From NCBI GenBank assembly GCA_045598105.1, contig JAZLLK010000028.1, forward strand, positions 1-64,000: a DNA stretch of 64,000 nt. Reading direction: 5' to 3'. The translations under genes and the position numbers were made by a program. The first letter of the stretch is position 1. Each line of letters opens with the position of its first letter. The notes under the pieces are model-generated. The model was not told the DNA's origin and searched no databases. It saw only the letters and a list, made by a program, of their open reading frames with translations. Shown here one piece after another: positions 54,131 to 63,520 of this stretch. The stretch is from UBA1205 sp045598105. GTDB lineage: Bacteria; Bacteroidota; Bacteroidia; Bacteroidales; WCHB1-69.

Positions 54131-56566
54131 ATGGATATGCTCAAACGGATAGGAATACTTATATTCTGCATGAATTTATTATGCACGCAGGCTCAGCACT
54201 CCTGCTACGGAACCGACTTTTTGTTTGCATTTCCATATCCTAATTATAACCCATCCACTAATCCTGATTCGGCATATCATCATTATATAAGCATAAAATC
54301 CATATATGATACTGACGGATACATATACTTTAATGCCACACAGGATTCCATTCCTTTTCATATACAGGCTTTTCACAGCTATGAACACACGCTTACCGAT
54401 ACACAAAAAAGTTATAGTACTGTAGGTAACCGGCCTGGACCGCAAGACATTGGCGTGTACAATTCCGGCATACACATTACCAGCAGCTATCCCATTACGA
54501 TATCAATAGGAATACATTGCACTGCATCCTCCGACGTTTCTGTCATAGTTCCCACTCCGGCATGGGGATATTCCTACATAACACACAATACTAAAAACAT
54601 CACCCCCTACTATGGCATAAATGAAAGCATTTTGATTATTGCAAATGAGGACAGCACGCTTATATACAGCAATAACGCCTATATATGCACTATTAACAAA
54701 GGTGAGATATGGTATGACCATGTGTCTATAGGAACTAAAATAAGCGCCAACAAACCCATAATGGTATATAGCTTCAACAACTTAGCTTTTATAAAAAGTA
54801 GTGGTGACGGAATACTTGAGCCCATGCTCCCCCTACATTCGCTGGGCACCGATGTATTTGTACCTTGTACCCCAATAACGACCAACTACATACAGGTAAT
54901 AGCCACTCAAAATCACACCAACATAACCTATTCGGGAGGTAATATTATAACAGATTTTTCCGGCTTTAGGATTTTTGAAATAGACACTAACGTAGCCCGC
55001 ACCACCACTAATTTAATGGAGGGAGAAAAAATATGGATAACTGTGGACAGGTATGACCACGGCTGCTATATTCACGCCGACAAGCCCATAAGTGTACACT
55101 CCTTCTTATCACAAGAAGATGATTATATTGGAGACCCTGAAATGGCCGCAATGCCCGGAATAAATCAAAAGACGACAGACTGCATCATAAAACCATTTCA
55201 AATACCGGACGACCCCAAATACCTACCATTTAAACATTACCTTACTATCAGCACGCCTACCCTTACCAAAGACAGCACCAGCATACGCACTCTTACACAT
55301 GGTGATACCTGCCTGTATGGCGGCACATGGACCAATCATTCCTCAGGCTACTCCTTCTACAACATGCCTGTACAGGCCGACACTAATACCTACTACATTA
55401 GCAATAATGCGGGAGGTATTATTGCCTATTACTCTGCTTTCAAACACGCCGATGGTATATATGCACTTGCCAATTGTAAATTTTTCAATGCCGATATTTC
55501 ATTTTCCGGCAATGACACCTCCTATATTAACCTGTCGGAAGTATGGTTTTGCGAACAGGACATACACTTTACGGCCGACATTAAAGGGAATATGAGCCCC
55601 TTACCCGGCCACATAAAATGGTATATTGATGGTACGGAATACCTGCCGGCCAGAGATAACATGCAATGGAGCAAATATTTTTCACAAGGGACGTACCATA
55701 TAGAAATGGAAGTTCGCTTTGATGATGAAATTAATACCAAACGCATAGGCTCTACCCTGAATGTATCCGCTTTAAAAATAGAAACGGGCACTACTCCCGA
55801 GCACTGTCACAAGGAAGACGGACGCATTATGCTTTACCCCACGGTATGTTACCAGCCGCATTTACTATACCGTACTGACAGCACATGGCACCATGGTGAT
55901 ACCATATACGGCCTCAAAGCCGGCAGTTATCACCTATATATTACCGATTCGGTATGTGAAACGGAAGCCGATGTGAGGGTAGACAGCACAGTAAAGCCTC
56001 AGGCGGAATTTTCGGCAGACTACTACACCACTATGGCACAGTACACCATACATTTTACCGACCGCTCCACTTATAAAGATGCACCTATAAGCCAATGGTA
56101 TTGGGATTATGGTGATAATAAGAGCAGCACGTTACAGCATCCTTCTCACGCTTATGAGCATGAAGGAAACTACCCTGTAACCTTATACATTACCGATACT
56201 AACCTGTGCACTGACAGCATTACGCACTATATAGACATAGTAAGTGCATTTAGTTTCCCTAATATATTCACTCCTACAGGTGCCAATGGTGAGTCATACT
56301 ACTTTAGGCCCATAGAAGACAAAGGACTGTTTCACAGCTTTGAAATGACCATATACAATCGTTGGGGCACACCTGTGTGGACACAGCATTGCAGTGACGG
56401 TGCCTGCCCGCACTACACCGATGACAGCTTTTGGTGGAACGGCATATCGGATAAGGGTGTTCGCGTATCAGACGGTGTGTATTATTGGGTAGTAACGGTA
56501 CACACTCCCGGCATGCCGACTTTCAGCCTACACGGATCGGTAACAGTAGCAGGCAGTTCCCATTAA
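54131..56566 (+). CDS. large secreted protein: IgGFc-binding-like, PKD and CHU_C domains
   Basis: The 811-residue protein has a signal peptide (1-21) and an N-terminal region of about 400 residues with repeated strand motifs (YSYITHNTKNITPYYG, then KPIMVYSFNN and KPISVHSFLS). This matches the IgGFc-binding domain found in Bacteroidota surface proteins. A PKD domain follows near residues 635-710 (WYWDYGDNKSSTLQHPSHAYEHEGNYPVTL). The C-terminus is a gliding-motility/CHU_C type B sorting domain (FPNIFTPTGANGE, then MTIYNRWGTPVW and DGVYYWVV). It is secreted by T9SS and probably binds a partner outside the cell. Confidence 0.9.
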   Translation: MDMLKRIGILIFCMNLLCTQAQHSCYGTDFLFAFPYPNYNPSTNPDSAYHHYISIKSIYDTDGYIYFNATQDSIPFHIQAFHSYEHTLTDTQKSYSTVGNRPGPQDIGVYNSGIHITSSYPITISIGIHCTASSDVSVIVPTPAWGYSYITHNTKNITPYYGINESILIIANEDSTLIYSNNAYICTINKGEIWYDHVSIGTKISANKPIMVYSFNNLAFIKSSGDGILEPMLPLHSLGTDVFVPCTPITTNYIQVIATQNHTNITYSGGNIITDFSGFRIFEIDTNVARTTTNLMEGEKIWITVDRYDHGCYIHADKPISVHSFLSQEDDYIGDPEMAAMPGINQKTTDCIIKPFQIPDDPKYLPFKHYLTISTPTLTKDSTSIRTLTHGDTCLYGGTWTNHSSGYSFYNMPVQADTNTYYISNNAGGIIAYYSAFKHADGIYALANCKFFNADISFSGNDTSYINLSEVWFCEQDIHFTADIKGNMSPLPGHIKWYIDGTEYLPARDNMQWSKYFSQGTYHIEMEVRFDDEINTKRIGSTLNVSALKIETGTTPEHCHKEDGRIMLYPTVCYQPHLLYRTDSTWHHGDTIYGLKAGSYHLYITDSVCETEADVRVDSTVKPQAEFSADYYTTMAQYTIHFTDRSTYKDAPISQWYWDYGDNKSSTLQHPSHAYEHEGNYPVTLYITDTNLCTDSITHYIDIVSAFSFPNIFTPTGANGESYYFRPIEDKGLFHSFEMTIYNRWGTPVWTQHCSDGACPHYTDDSFWWNGISDKGVRVSDGVYYWVVTVHTPGMPTFSLHGSVTVAGSSH

Positions 56567-56820
56567 TACGCATATTCATGGTTGCCGCCGGCACACAGGC
56601 TTGAGCTCCTACCTGTTTTTATCGGTATGCTACTATAATATGTAGCATGTATTACATCATTCAAACCGTAAATATGCCGCATATTTACAAAAAAAATGAC
56701 AAATACCTGTCCTTTTTTATACGGGCGAATAGGCGTACATGGCGTACGAGTCCGCTATATATCTAATAATGAGCCTGTAATTTTTATTAAAAAAAACTTG
56801 CAAAAGACAGATAATAATGA
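56567..56820. other. spacer with two inverted repeats
   Basis: No supportable gene lies here. It contains ATGCTAC/GTAGCAT with an 8-base loop (about 56628-56649) and a 21-base inverted repeat at 56668-56688. The first may help end the upstream transcript, though no T run follows. Confidence 0.55.
56668..56688. repeat. inverted repeat with 9-bp arms
   Basis: GTAAATATG-CCG-CATATTTAC is perfect over 9-bp arms with a 3-base centre. It lies about 130 bases upstream of the carboxyltransferase promoter, followed by an A tract. Confidence 0.75.
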
Positions 56821-56828
56821 TATATTTG
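56821..56828 (+). promoter_or_regulatory. -7 element for the carboxyltransferase gene
   Basis: TATATTTG matches TAnnTTTG, 22 bases before the ATG. Confidence 0.72.
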
Positions 56829-56850
56829 CAAAAAAATTTTTTTTAGTACC

Positions 56851-58638
56851 ATGGGTAAAGAAGTTAAATTTAGTTTAGTATACCGGGATATGTGGCAGTC
56901 CTCGGGTAAATATCAGCCACGAGTAGATCAACTTATCAAAATAGCCCCTGTTATAGTAGATATGGGGTGTTTTGCCAGAGTAGAAACCAATGGAGGTGCA
57001 TTTGAGCAGGTAAATCTTCTATATGGAGAAAATCCTAATAAAGCCGTAAGAGAATGGGTAAAGCCCTTTAACAAAGCCGGTATTCAAACGCACATGCTTG
57101 AGCGTGCCCTTAACGGCATACGCATGTATCCTGTACCTGCTGATGTCCGCAGGCTTATGGCCAAGGTAAAAAAGGCGCAGGGAGTGGATATTATGCGTTC
57201 GTTTTGCGGATTGAATGACCATCGTAATTTAGAGCTTTCGGTTAAGTATGCCAAGGAAGCCGGTATGATATCACAGGCAGCTTTAAGTATTACCCACTCA
57301 CCCATACACACTGTGGAATATTACATGGGTGTGGTAGACAAGCTGGTGGAATACGGTGCCGATGAAATATGCCTGAAAGACATGGCAGGAGTAGGCAGGC
57401 CTGTAACACTGGGCAAGCTGGTATATGAAATAAAGAAGAAATATCCTCACATAGCAGTACAATATCACGGGCATAGTGGTCCCGGATTTTCAGTAGCCTC
57501 TACTTTGGAAGTGGCCCGTGCCGGTGCGGACTATATAGATGTAGCCATGGAGCCGCTGTCATGGGGTATGGTACATCCTGATGTTATCACCATAAGAGCC
57601 ATGCTGAAAGATGCCGGTTTTACCGTAGCAGACATTAATATGGATGCCTATATGGAAGCTCGCAGCCTTACCCAATCGTTCATGGATGACTTTTTAGGTG
57701 ATTTTATTAACCCCAGAAACAAAATATGCTCCTCATTATTGGTAGGTTGCGGTTTGCCTGGAGGCATGATGGGTTCTATGATGTCGGATTTACAGGGCAT
57801 GCATGCTGCCATAAATGCGGCATTGCGTAAGAACGGCAAGTCGGAGGTGAACATAGACCAGCTATTGGTTCAGCTATTTCAGGAAGTGGAATACATATGG
57901 CCCATGCTGGGTAATCCTCCATTGGTAACACCGTTTAGCCAATATGTAAAGAACATAGCGCTTATGAACATATACAGCATGGCTAACGGCAAGCCTCGTT
58001 TTTCACAAATAGACAAAGACAGCTGGAACATGATATTGGGCAAAAACGGAAAATTACCCGGTACTTTGGCCCCTGAAATAATAGAGCTGGCCAAGGCTCA
58101 AAATATGGAATTTTACACCGGTACACCTCATGATGTGGTGGAAGACCAATTGGACGTATACCGTAAAGAAATGGCTGACAATGGTTGGGACGTAGGTGAA
58201 GACGAAGAAGAATTATTTGAATTGGCTATGCATGATCGTCAATATCGGGATTATAAATCGGGCATAGCCAAAAAGCGTTTTGAAGAAGACTTAGCCAAAA
58301 TACGTGCCGAAAAAGCCGCCAAGAATGCTCCTGCTGCTCCTGCTTCAAAAGAGGAGCAAATAGAACGTTGCTTAGCATATATATCAGATAAATATCCTAA
58401 TGCCACACCGGTATTGGCACCGGTAAGCGGCACCATGATATGGGAAGCCGACCACACAGACAAGTCGGTAGCACCTCAGCCGGGCAAGGCAATGCAGGCT
58501 GGGGACTATTTTGCCACCATAGAAGCATTCTACGGCATGGAAGATGTATTGGCCCCCATAAGCGGTAAACTTATAGACACCTGTGTAAAACAGGGAGCTA
58601 AAGTAGCCAAAGGCGATATTATAGCCTGGATGCAATAA
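56851..58638 (+). CDS. carboxyltransferase with lysine-less biotinyl-like domain (OadA/PycB-like)
   Basis: The N-terminal HMGL-like carboxyltransferase domain keeps its catalytic residues: Arg12-Asp13 and Gln16 (YRDMWQS), Lys176 in CLKDMAG, and metal-binding His206 and His208 (QYHGHSGPG). It resembles oxaloacetate decarboxylase alpha and pyruvate carboxylase B subunits. The last 75 residues form a biotinyl/lipoyl-like domain (VLAPVSGTMIW... VLAPISGKLID), but the hairpin that should read EAMKM reads EAFYGME at 558-564, so there is no acceptor lysine. It therefore either uses a separate biotin carrier or does not act as a classical biotin enzyme. It is a single gene with its own promoter and terminator. 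Confidence 0.9.
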   Translation: MGKEVKFSLVYRDMWQSSGKYQPRVDQLIKIAPVIVDMGCFARVETNGGAFEQVNLLYGENPNKAVREWVKPFNKAGIQTHMLERALNGIRMYPVPADVRRLMAKVKKAQGVDIMRSFCGLNDHRNLELSVKYAKEAGMISQAALSITHSPIHTVEYYMGVVDKLVEYGADEICLKDMAGVGRPVTLGKLVYEIKKKYPHIAVQYHGHSGPGFSVASTLEVARAGADYIDVAMEPLSWGMVHPDVITIRAMLKDAGFTVADINMDAYMEARSLTQSFMDDFLGDFINPRNKICSSLLVGCGLPGGMMGSMMSDLQGMHAAINAALRKNGKSEVNIDQLLVQLFQEVEYIWPMLGNPPLVTPFSQYVKNIALMNIYSMANGKPRFSQIDKDSWNMILGKNGKLPGTLAPEIIELAKAQNMEFYTGTPHDVVEDQLDVYRKEMADNGWDVGEDEEELFELAMHDRQYRDYKSGIAKKRFEEDLAKIRAEKAAKNAPAAPASKEEQIERCLAYISDKYPNATPVLAPVSGTMIWEADHTDKSVAPQPGKAMQAGDYFATIEAFYGMEDVLAPISGKLIDTCVKQGAKVAKGDIIAWMQ

Positions 58639-58655
58639 TAATATTTTCACGTTTT

Positions 58656-58690
58656 AAACTGCAAAAGGCGTGCCTTTTGCAGTTTTTTTT
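58656..58690 (+). terminator. terminator of the carboxyltransferase gene
   Basis: AAACTGCAAAAGGC (58656-58669) pairs perfectly with GCCTTTTGCAGTTT (58672-58685), followed by a T run. Confidence 0.95.
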
Positions 58691-58708
58691 ATAACAAGCC
58701 ATCACCTC

Positions 58709-59479
58709 ATGAATGAAGTAAAAGCGAAAAAATACTTAGGACAGCATTTTCTTACTGACCTAAGCATAGCCCGCAGAATAACCGACAGCCTTACCGGTGA
58801 ATACCGGCAGATATTGGAAGTAGGGCCCGGCATGGGTGTACTCACCCGGCTCCTGCTGGAGCACACGGAATATACGGTAAATGTGGTAGAAATAGATACC
58901 GAGTCGGTAAGTTACCTGTATGAGCATTTTCCAGCCTTGCAGGGGCACATACATGCCACCGACTTTTTAAGAATGGACTTTTCGCAGGTGTACACCACCC
59001 CATTTGCCCTTATAGGGAACTTTCCCTACAACATATCCTCACAAATACTTATAAAAACGCTGGAGAACAGGGATATGATACCGGAAGTGGTAGGTATGTT
59101 TCAAAAGGAGGTAGCCGTACGCATAGCGTCGGCACCGGGCAATAAGGACTATGGCATACTAAGCGTGCTGCTGCAAGCCTACTATGACATAGAGTACCTG
59201 TTTACGGTGAATGAAAATGTATTCAACCCGCCGCCAAAGGTAAAATCGGCGGTAATACGGTTGAAACGCAATAATACGAAACATTTGGACTGTGATGAGC
59301 AGTTGTATAAAACCATAGTAAAAACGGCCTTTAACCAAAGACGCAAAATGCTAAGAAATTCGCTCAAGGGCATGCCTTTGAGTGAAGAGGTGCTCAATAG
59401 CACGCTATTGGAAAAGCGGCCTGAGGACTTAGGCGTACAGGACTATATATATTTAGCACAGCAATGTAACCGACAATAA
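58709..59479 (+). CDS. rsmA: 16S rRNA dimethyladenosine transferase
   Basis: RsmA (KsgA) dimethylates two adenines at the 3' end of 16S rRNA. MNEVKAKKYLGQHFLTD, the SAM motif ILEVGPGMGVLTRLLL, the NFPYNISSQILIK catalytic segment and the VNENVFNPPPKVKSAVIRL region are all present. The start at 58709 gives the conventional N-terminus; the longer frame begins inside the terminator upstream. The 256-residue length is normal. Confidence 0.96.
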   Translation: MNEVKAKKYLGQHFLTDLSIARRITDSLTGEYRQILEVGPGMGVLTRLLLEHTEYTVNVVEIDTESVSYLYEHFPALQGHIHATDFLRMDFSQVYTTPFALIGNFPYNISSQILIKTLENRDMIPEVVGMFQKEVAVRIASAPGNKDYGILSVLLQAYYDIEYLFTVNENVFNPPPKVKSAVIRLKRNNTKHLDCDEQLYKTIVKTAFNQRRKMLRNSLKGMPLSEEVLNSTLLEKRPEDLGVQDYIYLAQQCNRQ

Positions 59480-59503
59480 ACACAACAAAAAAAATCACAC
59501 AAT

Positions 59504-60241
59504 ATGAAAAAATCAGGTATTATTATCAGCCTAATAGCCAGTATAGGACTTATAGCAGCCTTTAGTGCTGCCGGCTATTATTTTTACAAGGCAAAAAAGG
59601 CGCCGCGTACCGTATCGGTAGTAGGCTTAGCCGAAAAGGACTTTACATCGGACCTCATAGTATGGAATTTCAGCTATGCGGTAAAGAAAACAGACATAAA
59701 AGAGGCCTATAACACCATAAAAAGTCAGAACATGGTGGTAAAGGAATATCTTATAGCCAAGGGAATAGATGAAAAGGCCATAGTATTCAATGCCATAGAC
59801 AGTTACGAGGACTATGATTACGAGTGGAACGAGCAAATACGGCGCAGCACGCAGGTATTTATGGGTTATCAGCTTACGCAGAAGGTACGCATAGAATCAA
59901 AAGAAGTGGAGCATGTGGAAAAGATATCACGCGAAATATCGGAATTATTGGACAAGAACATACAAATAAACACCAACAATTTGGCCTACTACTATACCAA
60001 GCTGGCGAATTTGAAGATAGAGATGCTGGAGCGGGCGACTTTAGATGCCAAAAAGCGGGCTGAAACCATAGCGAAGAATGCGGGGTCGAAGTTAGCAGGG
60101 CTCAAAACGGCCAATATGGGAGTATTTCAAATTACGGCTCCTAATTCTGCCGACGATTACTCTTGGGGCGGAGCCTTTAACACTACCTCTAAGCAAAAGC
60201 GGGCCAGCATTAACATGAGGCTTACCTACTATGTAAAATAG
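59504..60241 (+). CDS. SIMPL (DUF541) domain protein
   Basis: One N-terminal membrane helix (about 6-27) is followed by a SIMPL domain: RTVSVVGLAEKDFTSDLIVWNFSY, a central Lys/Glu-rich helix, and the terminal RAETIAKNAGSKLAG with LKTANMGVFQI. Such proteins are exported or periplasm-anchored oligomers with no assigned reaction. It follows rsmA by 24 bases. Confidence 0.92.
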   Translation: MKKSGIIISLIASIGLIAAFSAAGYYFYKAKKAPRTVSVVGLAEKDFTSDLIVWNFSYAVKKTDIKEAYNTIKSQNMVVKEYLIAKGIDEKAIVFNAIDSYEDYDYEWNEQIRRSTQVFMGYQLTQKVRIESKEVEHVEKISREISELLDKNIQINTNNLAYYYTKLANLKIEMLERATLDAKKRAETIAKNAGSKLAGLKTANMGVFQITAPNSADDYSWGGAFNTTSKQKRASINMRLTYYVK

Positions 60242-60283
60242 CATGGGAGTGTATTTTTTATGCATATATAGCATTTTGCTATA

Positions 60284-61012
60284 TTAATATGTTATAGGTT
60301 TAGCATAATCCACCAGCACTACCTTCACCGAAGTATCACGGCACAGCCGGCGGGTATGGGCTACATTTTCGGCATTATATTCTTTAGGGGTATCCCAAAA
60401 ATGTATGTTATAATCGGGAAAAGACTGTGGCAGCAGCGGATACATACGGTATTCACAGCTTAAGGCATCAGGATGCAGGTAATCGGTTTGTTGGCGGATG
60501 TGTTTTAACCATTGCTCATTGGTTCGATGTGAATAATAGGTATTATCTACCCATAATATAACATACAGGCCATAGGCCTTAAGTATTTTAAGGGCATGTT
60601 CATCACCATGTTCCACCATAATTTTATGTTTTATATTATATTTTTCGGCTACCTGCAGTATAAGGCGGGCTATGGCATTGGCATTGTTTTCGGTAAGGTT
60701 TTTCATATCTATCCAATACCAATGCTGTTGGGGTGCAGGCATGGCGGCCATCCACCTGTCAAAGGTGAGGCCGTATATGGTATCATATAGTTCATGGCCC
60801 ACATACAGCTGCCGTTGGTATTCGCTATAGTTCAAGTCAAGCTCCATGCCGCTGAAGCAGGCGGATTTTTGCCGTGCCACGGCAGTATCGTTCACACCGT
60901 GAGCCCACACTTTGTCGGCAGGATATACGTAGGAAGAATGATAAGCCGGCTTACGGCAGGCCACACACACCAAGAGGCTTATTACACAGGTATATACATA
61001 TGATTTATTCAT
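60284..61012 (-). CDS. lipoprotein with GDPD/FAM151-like fold
   Basis: A lipoprotein signal ends at CVAC near residue 19 (start at 61012 preferred over 61024). The mature part has WAHGVND, GMELDLNY and LYVGHE, a His/Glu-Asp/His pattern like glycerophosphodiester phosphodiesterases and the related FAM151 proteins, and continues with alternating strands and helices of a TIM-barrel-like fold. It lies 1 base after the LTA-synthase-like gene. A phosphodiester-cleaving role is plausible but not proven. Confidence 0.7.
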   Translation of the reverse strand: MNKSYVYTCVISLLVCVACRKPAYHSSYVYPADKVWAHGVNDTAVARQKSACFSGMELDLNYSEYQRQLYVGHELYDTIYGLTFDRWMAAMPAPQQHWYWIDMKNLTENNANAIARLILQVAEKYNIKHKIMVEHGDEHALKILKAYGLYVILWVDNTYYSHRTNEQWLKHIRQQTDYLHPDALSCEYRMYPLLPQSFPDYNIHFWDTPKEYNAENVAHTRRLCRDTSVKVVLVDYAKPITY

Positions 61013-61013
61013 A

Positions 61014-63440
61014 TTATTTGGCATAATTTACTTTTAACACAGCATTTTTTACGGTGATGCGGGTTCCGGGTTTCCAGTGGCGGTCGCTGCCGGGTGAGCG
61101 AAGGTGCACCGAGCACAGGTTGGCAGAAGTATGTGACAGGGCAAACTCTTTAGTCACTTCCAAATGATAGGTACTATCTTTATGTAATACTTCGGCATTA
61201 AGGAATTTGGATATATAATCACATTCCCACACTTCATCATTACCTTTAAAATCAATAACAAGGAAGGGAAAATCGTCCTGCCACAGGCTATCCTGTATAA
61301 GCACATCGGCTATGAAGGTAAGTTTCACACGGGTATTACCATGAGCCGGAGGCAGCGACATTTCTTCAAATATGTCAAATATTTTATCTCCTTTTTCGCT
61401 GGGTTTATCTTTAGGGGTTACGTAAGGAACGTTAGTGCTTCGTTTATAGGTAATTACATTGGTGTAGCATAGAGGGCTGTACAGGGGGTGAGCGGTAAGT
61501 TTATTATTATAATAGGTATAGCACAGCACATGCTTATAGGCCTGCAATTTGTTGCGGCACAGTTGCAACATGGCATTATTATTCACCTCCTGAAGGTGCA
61601 TAGAGCTATCCATGGCATACAGGCGTTCCTTATCCCAGCTATTGGCGGCCTGATAGTAATAATTATGATACACCATGCAACGCAATTCACGGTTATAGTC
61701 CACTATGAGCATATTTCTATTAGCATGCATGGCGGAGGAGGTATCCAGGCCTTCGCCCCACCAGTGCACGGTAGAGGGCATATCAAGCCGGTATTTATTC
61801 TTCATTAAGGCACACAATGATGGTGCTATATCAAAATGTGTTACCACAGAGTGAAAGGTATGTGCTTCTTTAATAAGGGGCGACCATATAATAAGGGGCA
61901 CATGATGATAGGAAAGAGGGTCGCCCGTTTGCATGCCGGAGGCATGGTCACCCACTATGATGAATATGGTATTGTTATAATTGGGCAATTTGGCATACTG
62001 CTGCAGCCATTGGCGGAGGCAGTCGTCGGTATAGAGGGCGGCGGCGGCACGGCCGGAGTTATTAAAATTCTTTACGTACGTATTGGCGGCGGCTTTGCGT
62101 TCATAGTAATGTTGTTTTTCGGCGTCATTGGCTATTTCCAGGGATTCATGCATAGTAATGGTGGTTATCATGCTAAAATGCGGACCTGAGGTTTGTTGCA
62201 GGGTATCCGTTATTTTATTGAGCATAATACCGTCGTTATAACCCCAATAGGTACCCAAGCTACGTTCGTTATGGTCCTTAAAACACCTGAAAAACGGGGC
62301 CATGCTACTCACATGCTGGGCTGACAGGTATTCATATATACAGTCAAAGGTGAGGTAACCGGCATAGAAATGGCGGGTGGTATAATTATTGTGATTAAAT
62401 ATAGCCACCATGGAATTAAAATAGGGCATGGTGCCGAACTGGAATCCGCGAGGGCCGCTCACGCTACCGGTAATGGCCGGCAGGGCTGCAAAACTGCGTA
62501 TAGCTGCCGACAGGCAATTACTCCAATACAGCCCTGTGCGGGCAAGGGAATCGGTAAAGGGCATAAAGCCGTTACTTATGAGTTCATTGCCTAAGGATTC
62601 TACCAATAGCAGCACTACATCGGGCTTTTGCGTAGCGTTATTGAAATAAGGGGACAGTACATCAGGTGTATTATCCTTACGCTCTAACGGATAATATTTA
62701 TCATTTGTTTGCCACTGCGGATAGTCTTTTAGGAATTCGTTTACCAGTGCTTCATCATATTCTACCTGATAGGTTCCTTCGCTAACATCTCCGTTTTTTA
62801 CCGTATTTTTGAAATATTTTACTGATTCGCAGGCTAAGAAGTAAGTACGGTTATGTATATAGGCAAAGGCCTTATATTCCATAAGATGATCAACTTGGAA
62901 CAGGAGTGACAGTAGTACAAATATAATGCTCACCGGTAACACGCTCCACACAGCCTTGCGGGCATGGTGTACCAGCCATGTGCCAAAGAACAGCAAGGTG
63001 AGCACCACACCTATAATGATCATAAGGGGCACATATAATCCCACGGCACCTTTTACGGCCATAAAGGACTCGGAAAGCGGGCGTGCCCACAGCTCGCTAT
63101 CAAGCATGTAGCCATTGTGCCCGGCGTATATGGCCAATGACAGCTCTATAATGATAAGCAATGAAAACCATGCTACGGTAATGTAGAATATGCTACGCTT
63201 ACACCATTTATACAGCGGGTAATACAGCAGAGCTCCGGCCAATACTACCCACGAGGACACTATCATATTATAGGTAACGGCCCGCACCGATATATTACCC
63301 ATATTAACACCTTCTATATCAGGCATAATGCACCATTCCGTAATTTTGAGTAGGAGTATAAACAATAAATATAGGGCTGCTACCGACCAGTATATAGTGT
63401 ACCCCGACCATTTTTGTTTCCAATCAGCTACATTCATCAA
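61014..63440 (-). CDS. LTA synthase-like phospho-transferase (sulfatase fold)
   Basis: The 808-residue protein has five N-terminal membrane helices and a large extracytoplasmic sulfatase-fold domain. The metal-site segments PDVVLLLVESLGNE and IIVGDHASG are intact, and the nucleophile position lies in RSFAALPA (Ser where LtaS uses Thr). About 170 extra residues at the C-terminus, including a beta-rich region, go beyond LtaS. Gram-negative relatives add phosphoglycerol or phosphoethanolamine to envelope glycans; which of these applies here is not known. It shares an operon with a GDPD-like lipoprotein. Confidence 0.88.
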   Translation of the reverse strand: MMNVADWKQKWSGYTIYWSVAALYLLFILLLKITEWCIMPDIEGVNMGNISVRAVTYNMIVSSWVVLAGALLYYPLYKWCKRSIFYITVAWFSLLIIIELSLAIYAGHNGYMLDSELWARPLSESFMAVKGAVGLYVPLMIIIGVVLTLLFFGTWLVHHARKAVWSVLPVSIIFVLLSLLFQVDHLMEYKAFAYIHNRTYFLACESVKYFKNTVKNGDVSEGTYQVEYDEALVNEFLKDYPQWQTNDKYYPLERKDNTPDVLSPYFNNATQKPDVVLLLVESLGNELISNGFMPFTDSLARTGLYWSNCLSAAIRSFAALPAITGSVSGPRGFQFGTMPYFNSMVAIFNHNNYTTRHFYAGYLTFDCIYEYLSAQHVSSMAPFFRCFKDHNERSLGTYWGYNDGIMLNKITDTLQQTSGPHFSMITTITMHESLEIANDAEKQHYYERKAAANTYVKNFNNSGRAAAALYTDDCLRQWLQQYAKLPNYNNTIFIIVGDHASGMQTGDPLSYHHVPLIIWSPLIKEAHTFHSVVTHFDIAPSLCALMKNKYRLDMPSTVHWWGEGLDTSSAMHANRNMLIVDYNRELRCMVYHNYYYQAANSWDKERLYAMDSSMHLQEVNNNAMLQLCRNKLQAYKHVLCYTYYNNKLTAHPLYSPLCYTNVITYKRSTNVPYVTPKDKPSEKGDKIFDIFEEMSLPPAHGNTRVKLTFIADVLIQDSLWQDDFPFLVIDFKGNDEVWECDYISKFLNAEVLHKDSTYHLEVTKEFALSHTSANLCSVHLRSPGSDRHWKPGTRITVKNAVLKVNYAK

Positions 63441-63520
63441 TATATCAAAAATATATTATTTATTTATATTTTTCAATTAATTAACGCATTATAGATTATA
63501 ATAAAAATAATTACAGCGTA

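Noticed and set aside
56696..56878. 60-residue frame before the carboxyltransferase gene
   Set aside because: It covers the promoter and overlaps the start of the real gene; no recognisable sequence.
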